DNA of 57,040 bases from Desulfogranum marinum. GTDB taxonomy: Bacteria > Desulfobacterota > Desulfobulbia > Desulfobulbales > Desulfobulbaceae. The position numbers and the translations under genes are program-made. The stretch covers positions 1 to 57,040 of the forward strand of contig NZ_JAFFQD010000035.1 in the NCBI RefSeq assembly GCF_016918565.1. Direction: 5' to 3'. Shown one piece after another: positions 9,011 through 17,318 of the stretch (position 1 is the stretch's first letter; every line of letters starts with the position of its first letter). The notes beneath the pieces are model-generated. The model was not told the DNA's origin and searched no databases. It saw nothing but the letters and a program-made list of their open reading frames with translations.

Positions 9011-10351
9011 TTAAGCAATGTTGTCACGAGTAGCATCTACTTGCTCGGTGAGAAGGCGCAATGCCGAGGATATTTCAAGAGTATATGTTGTGGTGGTATC
9101 AACCCGCCGAAACGGCTCAGGCAAGCTGGTGAGTTCGGCCTGGGCATGATCCCTTGACGCTCTTAACGATGGAAGTGGCTGAATGAGCTTGCCATTTTCC
9201 ATTACTGTCTGAATCAATGGTTTTCCTGGAAGTGTGTCGCCGTCAACAGTCAAAATATCCTTGTGCAAAAATCCGTTGTCATCATATTGACGATACACCT
9301 GTTTGGGACCAGGCCAGGTTTCTTTTCCAGAAGACCGTTTTCTTCGCCCTTTGCCGGCATATTCAACTAATTTATAGGAGCAATCGAGATACGGGTAATC
9401 TGATGAAGTTATCATTCGTGTACCAATGCCATAGCCGTCAACAGGTGCATCAGCAGTCTTGATAGCAGCAAGGACATACTCATCAAGACTGCTACTCAAG
9501 AAAATTTTGGTGTTTTCCAAACCTCCTCGGTCTAATATTGCACGTACTTTCCGAGCGGATTCAACAAGGTCACCACTATCAATTCTAACCCCTTTTATGG
9601 AAATATTTTGAGCGGATAGCTCCGGGGCCAAGGCAACGACTTTTTCAGCGCCTTTTTCAGTGTCATAGGTGTCGATGAGCAAAACAACATTATCCGGTTG
9701 GCTTTTTGCAAAATTACGAAAAGCTTCCATTTCAGATTCATGAGCTTGAACAAAAGAATGTGCCATGGTACCGAATATCGGAAGATCGAACAACAATCCG
9801 GCCTGCACGGTAGCTGTCCCATCAAGCCCTGCAAGATAACCTGCTCTGGCTGCCAATAGCCCGGCCTCTTCCCCATGCGCTCTCCGGAGTCCAAAATCGA
9901 TAAGCACCTCCTCTGGAGCTGTCAGCCGCATTCTAACCGCCTTGGAAGCTATCATGGTCTGAAACATCAAAATATTGATTATTCGTGTTTCCACCAACTG
10001 CGCCACTGGAAGAGGAGCTGTTATGCGTACTAATGGCTCGCCCGCAAAAACAACGGTCCCTTCAGTCACACCATGCACATTGCCCTCAAAGGTGACATCT
10101 TTGAGGTGGGTCAAAAATTGTTCGTGGAAAAAACCAGTTGAACGTAAATAGTTGATGTCTGCATCTGAAAATGAAAGATTTTCCAGATACTCAACCACTT
10201 GCTGTAGCCCGGCAGCGACGAGAAAATTTCTTTGCTCCGGTAACTTGCGGACAAAAAATTCAAAAACAGCGACCTGGTCCATCTGCTGGTCAAAATAGCC
10301 CTGCATCATTGTAAACTCGTACAGGTCCGTAAATAAGGGTGAGGTTTTCAT
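9011..10351 (-). CDS. pncB: Nicotinate phosphoribosyltransferase
   Basis: The 446-residue protein matches the large nicotinate phosphoribosyltransferase family: an N-terminal LFTDLYEFTMMQGYF, a central LLIDTYDTEKGAEKVVALA, the phosphoribosyl-binding KGVRIDSGDL and GIGTRMITSSDYPYLDCSYK. It converts nicotinate, phosphoribosyl pyrophosphate and ATP to nicotinate mononucleotide, the second step of the Preiss-Handler NAD salvage route. Its start codon overlaps the stop of pncA by one base (TAATG), which indicates coupled translation of consecutive enzymes of one pathway. The catalytic His expected in the family is probably in RRAHGEEAG. Confidence 0.95.
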   Translation of the reverse strand: MKTSPLFTDLYEFTMMQGYFDQQMDQVAVFEFFVRKLPEQRNFLVAAGLQQVVEYLENLSFSDADINYLRSTGFFHEQFLTHLKDVTFEGNVHGVTEGTVVFAGEPLVRITAPLPVAQLVETRIINILMFQTMIASKAVRMRLTAPEEVLIDFGLRRAHGEEAGLLAARAGYLAGLDGTATVQAGLLFDLPIFGTMAHSFVQAHESEMEAFRNFAKSQPDNVVLLIDTYDTEKGAEKVVALAPELSAQNISIKGVRIDSGDLVESARKVRAILDRGGLENTKIFLSSSLDEYVLAAIKTADAPVDGYGIGTRMITSSDYPYLDCSYKLVEYAGKGRRKRSSGKETWPGPKQVYRQYDDNGFLHKDILTVDGDTLPGKPLIQTVMENGKLIQPLPSLRASRDHAQAELTSLPEPFRRVDTTTTYTLEISSALRLLTEQVDATRDNIA

Positions 10352-10935
10352 TATGGTTTAATATCGGTAAGTTTTGCGGTTTGCGCACCGTTCTCTATCA
10401 TTTTGGCAATTGCTCGCGCACCATCGCCGCTCTGCACATCAACTGCTCTTATCGCATCCACCAGCAAGACAACCGCAAACCCATTTTTAAGCGCATCCAA
10501 AACAGTTTGTAATACGCAGTAATCGGTTGCCAGCCCGCCTATGAAAAGTCGTTTGACTCTGTGTTGTTGGAGGTAGGAGGTTAATTCTGTGCCATCAAAT
10601 CCTGAATAGGCTTCATGCTCTGCGGTGGTGGCTTTGGAAACAACATAACAAGAGGCGGGAAGGATCAGAGATTGGGAAAAGGCGGCACCAGGAGTATCAG
10701 CGACACAATGAGGTGGCCATTGCCCACCATTTTCCACAAAAGAGCAATGTTCGGCCGGGTGCCAATCTCTACTGGCAACGATCTGTAGGGATCGGTCCGC
10801 AAAAAGAGCAAGGTACCTGTTAAGCACCGGCAGGATAGCATCAGCATCTGGAACGGCAAGGCTGCCGCCCTCTAAAAAATCATTTTGAACATCGACGAGG
10901 AGCAGCGCATCCGATTGGTCTAATGGCGAAATCAT
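10351..10935 (-). CDS. pncA: Nicotinamidase
   Basis: This 194-residue isochorismatase-fold enzyme hydrolyses nicotinamide to nicotinate and ammonia. The catalytic triad is visible as Asp15 in VDVQNDF, Lys101 in SKAT and Cys140 in ATDYCV. The metal site is Asp57, His59 and His63 in DWHPAEH. Length and motifs are those of true nicotinamidases. It is the first gene of the leftward cluster and is translationally coupled to pncB, so nicotinamide goes directly into the NAD salvage pathway. No strong ribosome binding site is visible before the ATG. Confidence 0.95.
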   Translation of the reverse strand: MISPLDQSDALLLVDVQNDFLEGGSLAVPDADAILPVLNRYLALFADRSLQIVASRDWHPAEHCSFVENGGQWPPHCVADTPGAAFSQSLILPASCYVVSKATTAEHEAYSGFDGTELTSYLQQHRVKRLFIGGLATDYCVLQTVLDALKNGFAVVLLVDAIRAVDVQSGDGARAIAKMIENGAQTAKLTDIKP

Positions 10936-11162
10936 AGGTTCACTTTATGTATTTATATTCAGAATGTTAAAAAGTACCTGTTTGTACCCTAAAGAGATGT
11001 CTAATAGGTGTCAACTGCTTGCAACGGATTGATCGAAAAAAGTCTCTGTGGCATGTCGCAGGTGTACCTTTTTCTGATTAATGAATATTATACAAACAAG
11101 TCGTAACTATTCCGTCGGTTAGCACCGGCAAATTCCCCCTACCAACTACAGTAAATAAAAAA

Positions 11163-11549
11163 ATGCAGAAAACCATTATTTCCACCCCAAAGGCTCCAGC
11201 AGCAATAGGTCCATATTCCCAGGCGGTAAAAATCGGCAACGTACTCTATACCTCGGGCCAGATAGCGCTGAATCCGGAAACCATGGAAGTCATCAGCGGC
11301 GGTATCACTGAGCAGAGTAAACAGGTGCTTGATAATCTTGTTCACGTTCTTGCTGCCGCGAATGTCGACATGGGGTCCGTAGTAAAAACAACCTGTTTTC
11401 TCAGTGACATGAATAACTTTGTTGATTTTAACGAAGTGTATGCGACCTATTTTTCCGATCAACCTCCAGCACGGTCCTGCGTCGAAGTTTCCCGCTTGCC
11501 CAAAGACGTTCTGGTGGAAATTGAAGCAATCGCGATAGTCAAAGCATAG
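11163..11549 (+). CDS. ridA: RidA family reactive intermediate deaminase
   Basis: The 128-residue protein is a standard-length RidA/YjgF member. It has APAAIGPYSQAVK near the start, the central LYTSGQIALNPETM, and the active-site Arg104 in PARSCVEVSRLP with Glu119 near the end. RidA hydrolyses reactive 2-aminoacrylate and other enamines and imines made by PLP enzymes, releasing ammonia. It is a trimer in the cytoplasm. It stands alone on the plus strand between the divergent pncA cluster and selO, with about 136 bases to the latter. The ribosome binding site is weak. Confidence 0.96.
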   Translation: MQKTIISTPKAPAAIGPYSQAVKIGNVLYTSGQIALNPETMEVISGGITEQSKQVLDNLVHVLAAANVDMGSVVKTTCFLSDMNNFVDFNEVYATYFSDQPPARSCVEVSRLPKDVLVEIEAIAIVKA

Positions 11550-11685
11550 TGCGGTTATTGAACCCATATACGACATCTACAATCCGTTTGAATGGTTAAA
11601 CGGTCAAGCCTGTTACGTGTGATACCTCAATTACGTACTCATCCACAATGAGCAAGCGGAGTCAATCTTTACTTACAGCTCTAAG

Positions 11686-13302
11686 ATGACAAACATAGAC
11701 CAGAAAGACAAATTTGAACACCTTGTCTTTGACAACAGTTTTACCCGAGAGTTACCAGGCGATCCGGAAACGGCTAATTACCGGAGGCAGGTTACCAATG
11801 CACATTATTCCAGGGTCCGGCCTGCAAAGGTTTCAGCCCCTACCCTGCTCTCTTTTTCCGAGGAAACTGCTGAACTGCTGGATCTTTCTGTTAATACTTG
11901 TACATCATCTCGGTTCAACGATGTATTTTCCGGCAATGCACTTCTGCAAGGCATGGATCCTTATGCCATGTGTTACGGCGGGCATCAATTTGGCAACTGG
12001 GCCGGTCAGCTAGGTGACGGCAGGGCAATCAACCTTGGGGAAATCATCAATAAAAGAAATGAACGTTGGGTACTTCAATTAAAAGGAGCAGGGGCAACGC
12101 CTTACTCGCGAAATGCTGACGGATTAGCCGTGCTTCGCTCATCGTTGAGAGAATATGTATGCAGTGAGTCCATGTTTCACTTGGGCGTGCCCACCACCAG
12201 AGCATTGAGCCTTATTGTCACAGGGGACCCTGTTGAACGGGATATGTTTTATGACGGACATCCACAAGAAGAACCAGGAGCCATTGTTTGTCGAGTAGCC
12301 CCTTCTTTTATCCGTTTCGGCAACTTTGAAATTCACTCGGCAAGAGGAGAACTCGAGGCCTTGAAAAGGCTTGTTGATTATACAATCAAGACTTCCTTTC
12401 CCCACCTTGGGGAACCGGCAACAGATACATATATCAGGCTTTTTGAAGAAGTTTGTACCTCTACCCTAGACATGGTCATTCATTGGATGCGAGTCGGCTT
12501 TGTCCACGGTGTAATGAACACCGATAATATGTCAATTCTCGGCCAGACCATTGACTATGGGCCATATGGATGGCTGGAAGGATATGACCCAGATTGGACT
12601 CCAAACACGACCGATAGGATGGGACGCCGTTATTGCTTTGGCAATCAGCCTAAAATTGCGCAATGGAATCTATCCCAATTAGCCAACGCCCTGTACCCAT
12701 TGGTAAACGATGCAGCACCGTTTGAAAAGGCGCTACAACGCTATAGTATTAATTTTAAGAAACAATACTTAGCCATGACTGGCGCTAAACTTGGCATCAG
12801 AGAAGTTGCTGAACATACCGATCAACCGTTGTTTGACGAGTTGTATACCCTTTTACAGCTGACAGAAACGGATATGACCATCTTTTTCCGCGATCTTGCA
12901 GCTTTTGATCGACAAAAAATGGCTACCGGTAAAGCATTTGAACCAACCGCGCTGCCCTTTTACAATGCTTATTATAATCCAACCCAAATTAATGATGACT
13001 ATTGGCAACGATTACAGAAATGGTTGCAGATGTATGCAAAACGTCTCCAAAATGAAGGAATGCCTTCGAGTGAAAGACACGAACGGATGAACAGGGTTAA
13101 TCCGAAATATGTCCTTAGAAATTACCTTGCCCAGTTAGCCATTGATGCCGCCGAGCAAGGAGACGGTTCCCTTGTTACCGAATTGCTCGATGTCATGCGG
13201 CAACCCTACAAAGACCAGCCGGATAAAGAACAATATGCCCAGAAAAGACCGGAATGGGCTAGAAACAGGCCTGGTTGCTCTATGCTTTCCTGTAGTTCCT
13301 GA
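11686..13302 (+). CDS. selO: Protein adenylyltransferase SelO (YdiU family)
   Basis: The 538-residue protein is a pseudokinase that transfers AMP from ATP to Ser, Thr or Tyr of target proteins. Diagnostic stretches are CYGGHQFGNWAGQLGDGRA, LQLKGAGATPYSRNADG with LRSSLREYVCSE, GVMNTDNMSILGQTIDYGP, and the C-terminal SCSS. The last motif ends the protein as in the family: eukaryotic SelO has selenocysteine at this place, whereas here it is a plain cysteine codon. The family is linked to redox stress through S-adenylylation of redox enzymes, so the neighbourhood with RidA is compatible with stress defence. It is longer than E. coli YdiU (478) but otherwise normal. Confidence 0.96.
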   Translation: MTNIDQKDKFEHLVFDNSFTRELPGDPETANYRRQVTNAHYSRVRPAKVSAPTLLSFSEETAELLDLSVNTCTSSRFNDVFSGNALLQGMDPYAMCYGGHQFGNWAGQLGDGRAINLGEIINKRNERWVLQLKGAGATPYSRNADGLAVLRSSLREYVCSESMFHLGVPTTRALSLIVTGDPVERDMFYDGHPQEEPGAIVCRVAPSFIRFGNFEIHSARGELEALKRLVDYTIKTSFPHLGEPATDTYIRLFEEVCTSTLDMVIHWMRVGFVHGVMNTDNMSILGQTIDYGPYGWLEGYDPDWTPNTTDRMGRRYCFGNQPKIAQWNLSQLANALYPLVNDAAPFEKALQRYSINFKKQYLAMTGAKLGIREVAEHTDQPLFDELYTLLQLTETDMTIFFRDLAAFDRQKMATGKAFEPTALPFYNAYYNPTQINDDYWQRLQKWLQMYAKRLQNEGMPSSERHERMNRVNPKYVLRNYLAQLAIDAAEQGDGSLVTELLDVMRQPYKDQPDKEQYAQKRPEWARNRPGCSMLSCSS

Positions 13303-13342
13303 CCAATTTCCATTGCAGTGGTAAAAATTTACTGCTGCTCGG

Positions 13343-14266
13343 TTATATGGTGATCCAATAAATGGCGATGGACATGGTCGCAAAGGCACAGCAGGTGGAG
13401 ACAACAATAGCTGCAGAGGCAAGATCCGTGTCTGAGTGCAACTGTGAGGAAAGGACATAAATAGCAGTTGAGGTGGGCAAAGAGAGATACAGCAGACTGA
13501 CCTGCCAGGGTAGACCGCTAACTCCAAAAATTGCCAGAAAAAATAATCCGAAAAGGGGCAGAAGGACCAATTTAAAACATGCACCTGCCATGGCTAACCA
13601 AAAATTTCCCTGAAGCCCACGGAAGGTTAAAGATCCCCCAATGGATAACAGTGCCAGCGGCAAGGTGGTGGAAGCTAGCAGCTGCAGCGTATTGCTTATG
13701 TACGAAGGAAATCCTCCAACCAGGCGTGCGTAAGCAAGGCCGCAGAGACAGCCAATGATTAGAGGATTGACCAGGAGACTTTTAATAGTCCCCAGCAGCT
13801 TGTCCATTACATTTTGTTCTTTGCCCGAAAACCAGATCAGGACGCTAACAGAAAGAACATTAATGAAGGGAATAACCAGGCCAACAAGAATACCGAAAAG
13901 CTGTACGCCTTTTTCGTCAAAAAGATTGATAACCACAGCCATGCCGATATATGTGTTGAAACGATAACAACTTTGGCTAAATGACCCGACCTTAAACGCC
14001 TCTACTCCGGCCATACGTACAAAAAAAAGGCTGACGATAAAAACTGCCAGCACTGCGCAGCCAATCGCCGCCAAATAGTGCGTATCCTGAGTTGGATCAA
14101 GGGGAGCCGCCCCAATTTTCCAAAATAATAACACTGGAAATAAAACAAAATAGACCAGTCGATCACTGCTCCGAAAAAATGCGGCATCCAGAAAATGTGT
14201 TTTTTGGAGTGCGATACCTGCACAGATTATCGCGATGACTGGGAAAAGAGCATTAAGAACCATCAT
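13343..14266 (-). CDS. AEC (auxin efflux carrier) family transporter
   Basis: The 307-residue inner-membrane protein has about ten hydrophobic helices in two inverted halves, with LIGCLCGLAYARL and the family-typical LLSIGGSLTF and LPTSTAIYVLSSQL. Members carry organic acids such as malate or malonate in bacteria. The substrate is unknown here. It is convergent with selO, the stops being about 40 bases apart, and stands alone. Two consecutive ATG codons (14266 and 14263) are possible starts. The low-complexity C-terminus has no unusual features. Confidence 0.9.
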   Translation of the reverse strand: MMVLNALFPVIAIICAGIALQKTHFLDAAFFRSSDRLVYFVLFPVLLFWKIGAAPLDPTQDTHYLAAIGCAVLAVFIVSLFFVRMAGVEAFKVGSFSQSCYRFNTYIGMAVVINLFDEKGVQLFGILVGLVIPFINVLSVSVLIWFSGKEQNVMDKLLGTIKSLLVNPLIIGCLCGLAYARLVGGFPSYISNTLQLLASTTLPLALLSIGGSLTFRGLQGNFWLAMAGACFKLVLLPLFGLFFLAIFGVSGLPWQVSLLYLSLPTSTAIYVLSSQLHSDTDLASAAIVVSTCCAFATMSIAIYWITI

Positions 14267-14367
14267 GGGCGTGGGCTATTATTGAATTACTGACCAGGTC
14301 AGAGATAAATTGGATTATCGAATGTAGCTTCAGCGAAACTATAAAAACGGTTAATCTACCAAGAGCT

Positions 14368-14491
14368 GTAACTGTTCAGCAGCGCTCTAAATGTTCATAA
14401 GCTGACCGATTGAGCAGGTTGCCCCGACTTCGATACATCGGTATGCTGTACGGGCAGGTCGTGGTGAGTCGGGGTGCTGCCGAACAGTTAC
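14368..14491 (+). repeat. Palindromic dispersed element, family B copy 1
   Basis: The element begins GTAACTGTTCAGCAGC and ends with the imperfect inverse GTGCTGCCGAACAGTTAC. Related copies are at 43088-43193 and 47826-47946. Shared internal parts include CTC-AATG--CA--CTGACC-ATT and TTCGATACATCGG, itself a small hairpin. With copy 2, similarity also covers AATCTACC just upstream. The right end abuts the stop codon of the HTH/Zn-ribbon gene. It looks like a small non-autonomous mobile or REP-like element. Confidence 0.8.
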
Positions 14492-14778
14492 TACCGAATA
14501 AGATAGAGAGGGCGCTTGATATGGGTCTGTTTACATTTTGGACAATGACTTGGAGGTGAGTAACGCCTCCTGTCCCGAAAGACATACCCGCAATGGAGGC
14601 AGGCAGCAGGCTCTATATCCAGTTTTTTATGCGTTGCAGCAAGTGAACGGTTGATATGTATGAGGTGCTCATAGACCTCTTTTTCACTAACATGTACTTC
14701 CTGGGAAATCTCACGAGCGCTCATCGGTGAGAAACTAAGCAACTCCCGTATCTGTTGACGAATTGTTTTCTGATCCAT
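14491..14778 (-). CDS. HTH and zinc-ribbon transcriptional regulator
   Basis: The 95-residue protein joins a winged-helix N-terminal half (SAREISQEVHVSEKEVYEHL, about 20-40) to a zinc ribbon with CLHCGYVF and CPKCK (cysteines near 60, 63, 79 and 82). This arrangement is known as a family of predicted regulators with an HTH fused to a Zn-ribbon. Targets are unknown. It follows the exonuclease gene by 30 bases, so the two are probably one transcript. The stop codon directly touches a palindromic repeat, which may act as transcript end. Confidence 0.85.
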   Translation of the reverse strand: MDQKTIRQQIRELLSFSPMSAREISQEVHVSEKEVYEHLIHINRSLAATHKKLDIEPAACLHCGYVFRDRRRYSPPSHCPKCKQTHIKRPLYLIR

Positions 14779-14808
14779 ACTCTTTACTTAAAAAGCTCAC
14801 AAACAACT

Positions 14809-15456
14809 TTAATTCCACAGATGTAACATACTGTTCTTCTGTTCTACCACTTTACGTTCAAAAAAGGCTTCCACCTTCACTTTTTTCATTTTTTCCAATT
14901 GCTGCATTAAGGGAAAAGGTATTTTTTCCAATCCATAAGTCTCATAAATTGTATCACACATGGTGATCCAAAGATGCCCTGTCTTTTCAGCGTCTTCTAA
15001 CGCACGATGAAAAACGTCGTTATTGGCAAGTCCACAATATTCAATCAGGGTGCGCAGTTTATGGTTTGGTGCATTGGGAAATATCCGTCGACTAATGAGC
15101 ATAGAACATGCCATGGCATTCTCCGGATACAGGTTCAATTGTTCCAATTCACTGTCTAAAAACTGCCGGTCAAAGGAGGCATTGTGGGCGACAAGGGGCG
15201 TGGTTCCTATAAAAGCGGCAAACTGTTCCATTACCTCTTCACAGGGAGGGGCATTAAGGAGCATATCATTGCCTATCCCGGTTATGGATTCAATAAATGA
15301 AGTGATCGTAAATCCCGGGTTCATCAAACTTTGAAACGTATCGACGATCATGCGATTTTCAATCCTTACAGCACCAACTTCTATCGGACGGTCACCCATC
15401 TTGGGAGACGATCCGGTTGTTTCAAAATCAAAAACTATTACTGCTTCTTCCTGCAT
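14809..15456 (-). CDS. 3'-5' exonuclease, DEDDh (DnaQ-like) family
   Basis: The 215-residue protein shows the exonuclease motifs in order: Exo I VFDFETTG (Asp10, Glu12), Exo II HNASFDRQFLD, and Exo III HRALEDAEKTG with the general-base His. It therefore belongs to the DEDDh group containing DnaQ, RNase T and the exonuclease part of PolC and DinG. There is no polymerase, helicase or GIY-YIG part. The substrate, DNA or RNA, cannot be decided from sequence. The C-terminal 35 residues are Lys-rich. It is transcribed together with the HTH/Zn-ribbon gene downstream. Confidence 0.93.
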   Translation of the reverse strand: MQEEAVIVFDFETTGSSPKMGDRPIEVGAVRIENRMIVDTFQSLMNPGFTITSFIESITGIGNDMLLNAPPCEEVMEQFAAFIGTTPLVAHNASFDRQFLDSELEQLNLYPENAMACSMLISRRIFPNAPNHKLRTLIEYCGLANNDVFHRALEDAEKTGHLWITMCDTIYETYGLEKIPFPLMQQLEKMKKVKVEAFFERKVVEQKNSMLHLWN

Positions 15457-15771
15457 ACTGATTAATCTTATCCTTTCTTTGTTGCTACTAAGGTCTCAGG
15501 CTTATGTGAAATGGTTCATAAGTAACAGTTTCCCTTTTCAGCAACAATAACATCTTTTTTTTTAATGATTTCAACAAAAATCGTTGGGATGTCTTTTACG
15601 TTTCGGCATCTTCGCTTGAGCTTCTTAGCCGGGATATGCCTTATGTTTTTGTGTGTACATAGCACTACAACCGGTGACCTGGTGCGGTGTTTCTTAATAG
15701 TTTCATGCTTTTTTCCCTAAAATACAGTAGGGTTCCAGATTTTCTATTTATTTTTTTAACATGGAGAAAAT
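15457..15771. other. Divergent promoter region, no gene
   Basis: The stretch separates the leftward exonuclease gene from the rightward selenoprotein gene and should hold both promoters. GGAG at 15763-15766 is the ribosome binding site for the selenoprotein. No repeat or recognisable RNA is seen. Confidence 0.4.
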
Positions 15772-16245
15772 ATGCGGCCGGAGGAAATGAGAGAAAAGGC
15801 AAGTGAGCTTTACAAGCAAAGAATGCATTGAAGTCAGGCAGTTCTGGCCGTGGGTCAGGAAAAACTTGGGATAGCAGATCCTAACGTGATCAAGGCATTC
15901 GGTGCATTTGGTGGCGGTGTTGCCGGTTCAGGTAATGTTTGCGGGGCAATGCTTGCTGGGGTGGCGGTTATTTCCAGCTTGTATAGTCGGGGTAGTCTTG
16001 AGGAAAAGGAAAATCCCCGCATGTGGAAACTCAGCCATCAGTTTATGGCTAGGTTTACAGAACTAACCCTGGAGTATGGGGGCGTCGAATGTAAGCATAT
16101 TGCCAGAATCAACTGGAACGATAGAAATCAGGCAAGAGATTTTTACAAAAATCCGGAGAGTCGCAGAAAAGAATGTATTAAGCTGGTCGGAGAAACCGCC
16201 TCTCTGCTTGGAGAACTTTTAGAACAGGAAACTGCCCGGAACTGA
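15772..16245 (+). CDS. Selenocysteine-containing C_GCAxxG_C_C family protein
   Basis: The gene reads from ATG 15772 through an in-frame UGA at 15829-15831 (codon 20) to the stop at 16245, giving 157 residues. Sequence on both sides of the UGA belongs to one family: residues 10-19 lead into U-SQAVLAVG, where relatives have C-SQAVL, followed by a Gly-rich FGAFGGGVAGSG and CGAMLAGVAV, and by paired cysteines near ECKHIARI and KECIKL. UGA thus replaces the family's first conserved cysteine. A small hairpin suited to SelB lies just downstream of UGA. GGAG is 5 bases before the ATG. The family is thought to be redox active, but the reaction is unknown. Ordinary gene calling begins only at 15850. 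Confidence 0.88.
15840..15866 (+). promoter_or_regulatory. Candidate bacterial SECIS hairpin
   Basis: The mRNA can form CUGGC/GUCAG (15844-15848 with 15854-15858) closed by a CGUGG loop, on a lower AGUU/AACU stem with a GAAA bulge on the 3' side. The loop begins 17 bases after the UGA, within the usual distance for SelB-dependent insertion, and contains the expected GU. One pair in the upper stem is G-U, so the hairpin is weaker than the one at 33812. Confidence 0.6.
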
Positions 16246-16341
16246 GCCCAAAAAAGGCTGATTTTTACCTGGCAGAGTGAGCATTTTCTCCTCCTGCGCC
16301 CTGAAAATAAGCTCTTTTATTGTTTGTGAACGAGGAACCTA

Positions 16342-17205
16342 ATGGAATTTATTAATTTTTCTGAACAAGAAAGTAAAAACATAGAAAAGGGGCTGGGATT
16401 TACCTCTAAAAGCGAAATCAACCCATCGCTGATCCCTTCTGATTTACCGGTGACAAAAACCGACCACTACCTGCAAGACTGTGAGGAGTTTCTTGACCCG
16501 GAAAGAACGATTGGTACAGAAAACCCATACGCAACAGTCGTCTTTCCCAACAACAGAACCAGTACCCATAAGCTGTTTGTCAACCAGGACCGTATCAAGG
16601 GAATTTCCTATATTCATTGCATCACTAATGAATTGGTCCACCTATCCAACTTCATACAGTTTTTTAAAGATAACGGACATCTCTACACCTTTAACCAGGA
16701 AAAGATGCTCGCACGCTATTATCATGAGTTTCTACTCTGGTCTAAATTTCAAGCCAAAAAAATAAGTACCCGTACCTATACTCTCATGATGTGGCATGAG
16801 GTAAACGGAGATGATCCACCAACTGATGGCCGCTATCAATTTGAAGGTATTTCTATTGGTGATCATGGAGTACATCGTTGCTTGCAGGAAATTGCAGCCT
16901 GTGATGCTGTACCGGCTATACGTGATCTCTATTGGACGCTGGTGGGTGAATTGGCCCTCTATTTTGGTTCACTTGCCTTTTATCAGCAGGAAGCTCATCC
17001 TGATCAGGTGGATGAACAGTTTCCAGCGGAACAGCTGGATAAGTGGGTTGGGCTTGAAAATGCACTCAACTTCTATCAACTCCTGCTCAGTACTCCTGAC
17101 TACCAAACATGGCAGGAACAGAACAAAGCCATACGTAAATGCGTCTTACAGATGGAAAACCACTGTAATAAGACTTTTAAAAATCAATTTGACCCTCACA
17201 AATAA
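16342..17205 (+). CDS. Hypothetical protein, 287 aa
   Basis: I do not recognise this protein. It is soluble, with many aromatic and acidic residues, no signal peptide and no membrane helix. A helical segment CITNELVHLSNFIQFFKDNG (about 92-111) and the HxxxE/HHEFL-like residues in ARYYHEFLLW could be part of a buried metal or ligand site, but no known motif is complete. It starts 96 bases after the selenoprotein gene on the same strand and is followed by a strong terminator, so both may be one transcript. Its function is not inferable from sequence. A GAGG ribosome binding site lies about 9 bases before ATG 16342. Confidence 0.75.
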   Translation: MEFINFSEQESKNIEKGLGFTSKSEINPSLIPSDLPVTKTDHYLQDCEEFLDPERTIGTENPYATVVFPNNRTSTHKLFVNQDRIKGISYIHCITNELVHLSNFIQFFKDNGHLYTFNQEKMLARYYHEFLLWSKFQAKKISTRTYTLMMWHEVNGDDPPTDGRYQFEGISIGDHGVHRCLQEIAACDAVPAIRDLYWTLVGELALYFGSLAFYQQEAHPDQVDEQFPAEQLDKWVGLENALNFYQLLLSTPDYQTWQEQNKAIRKCVLQMENHCNKTFKNQFDPHK

Positions 17206-17227
17206 CAGCATTATTTAAATCCATACA

Positions 17228-17261
17228 AAAGGGGCGTTCTGATCATACAGAACGCCCCTTT
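17228..17261. terminator. Bidirectional intrinsic terminator
   Basis: A perfect 14-bp stem, AAAGGGGCGTTCTG with its inverse, encloses a 6-base loop. It has A-runs on one side and T-runs on the other, so it can stop transcription of both the plus-strand unknown gene and the minus-strand thiamin-precursor operon. Confidence 0.9.
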
Positions 17262-17318
17262 CTATTATGATATATGCTCACGCAGATGAAGAAACTCTAT
17301 ATCCCGTTGTATACCACC

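Noticed and set aside
13285-13302. Selenocysteine in SelO
   Set aside because: The C-terminal SCSS uses a normal cysteine codon; there is no in-frame UGA before the final stop.
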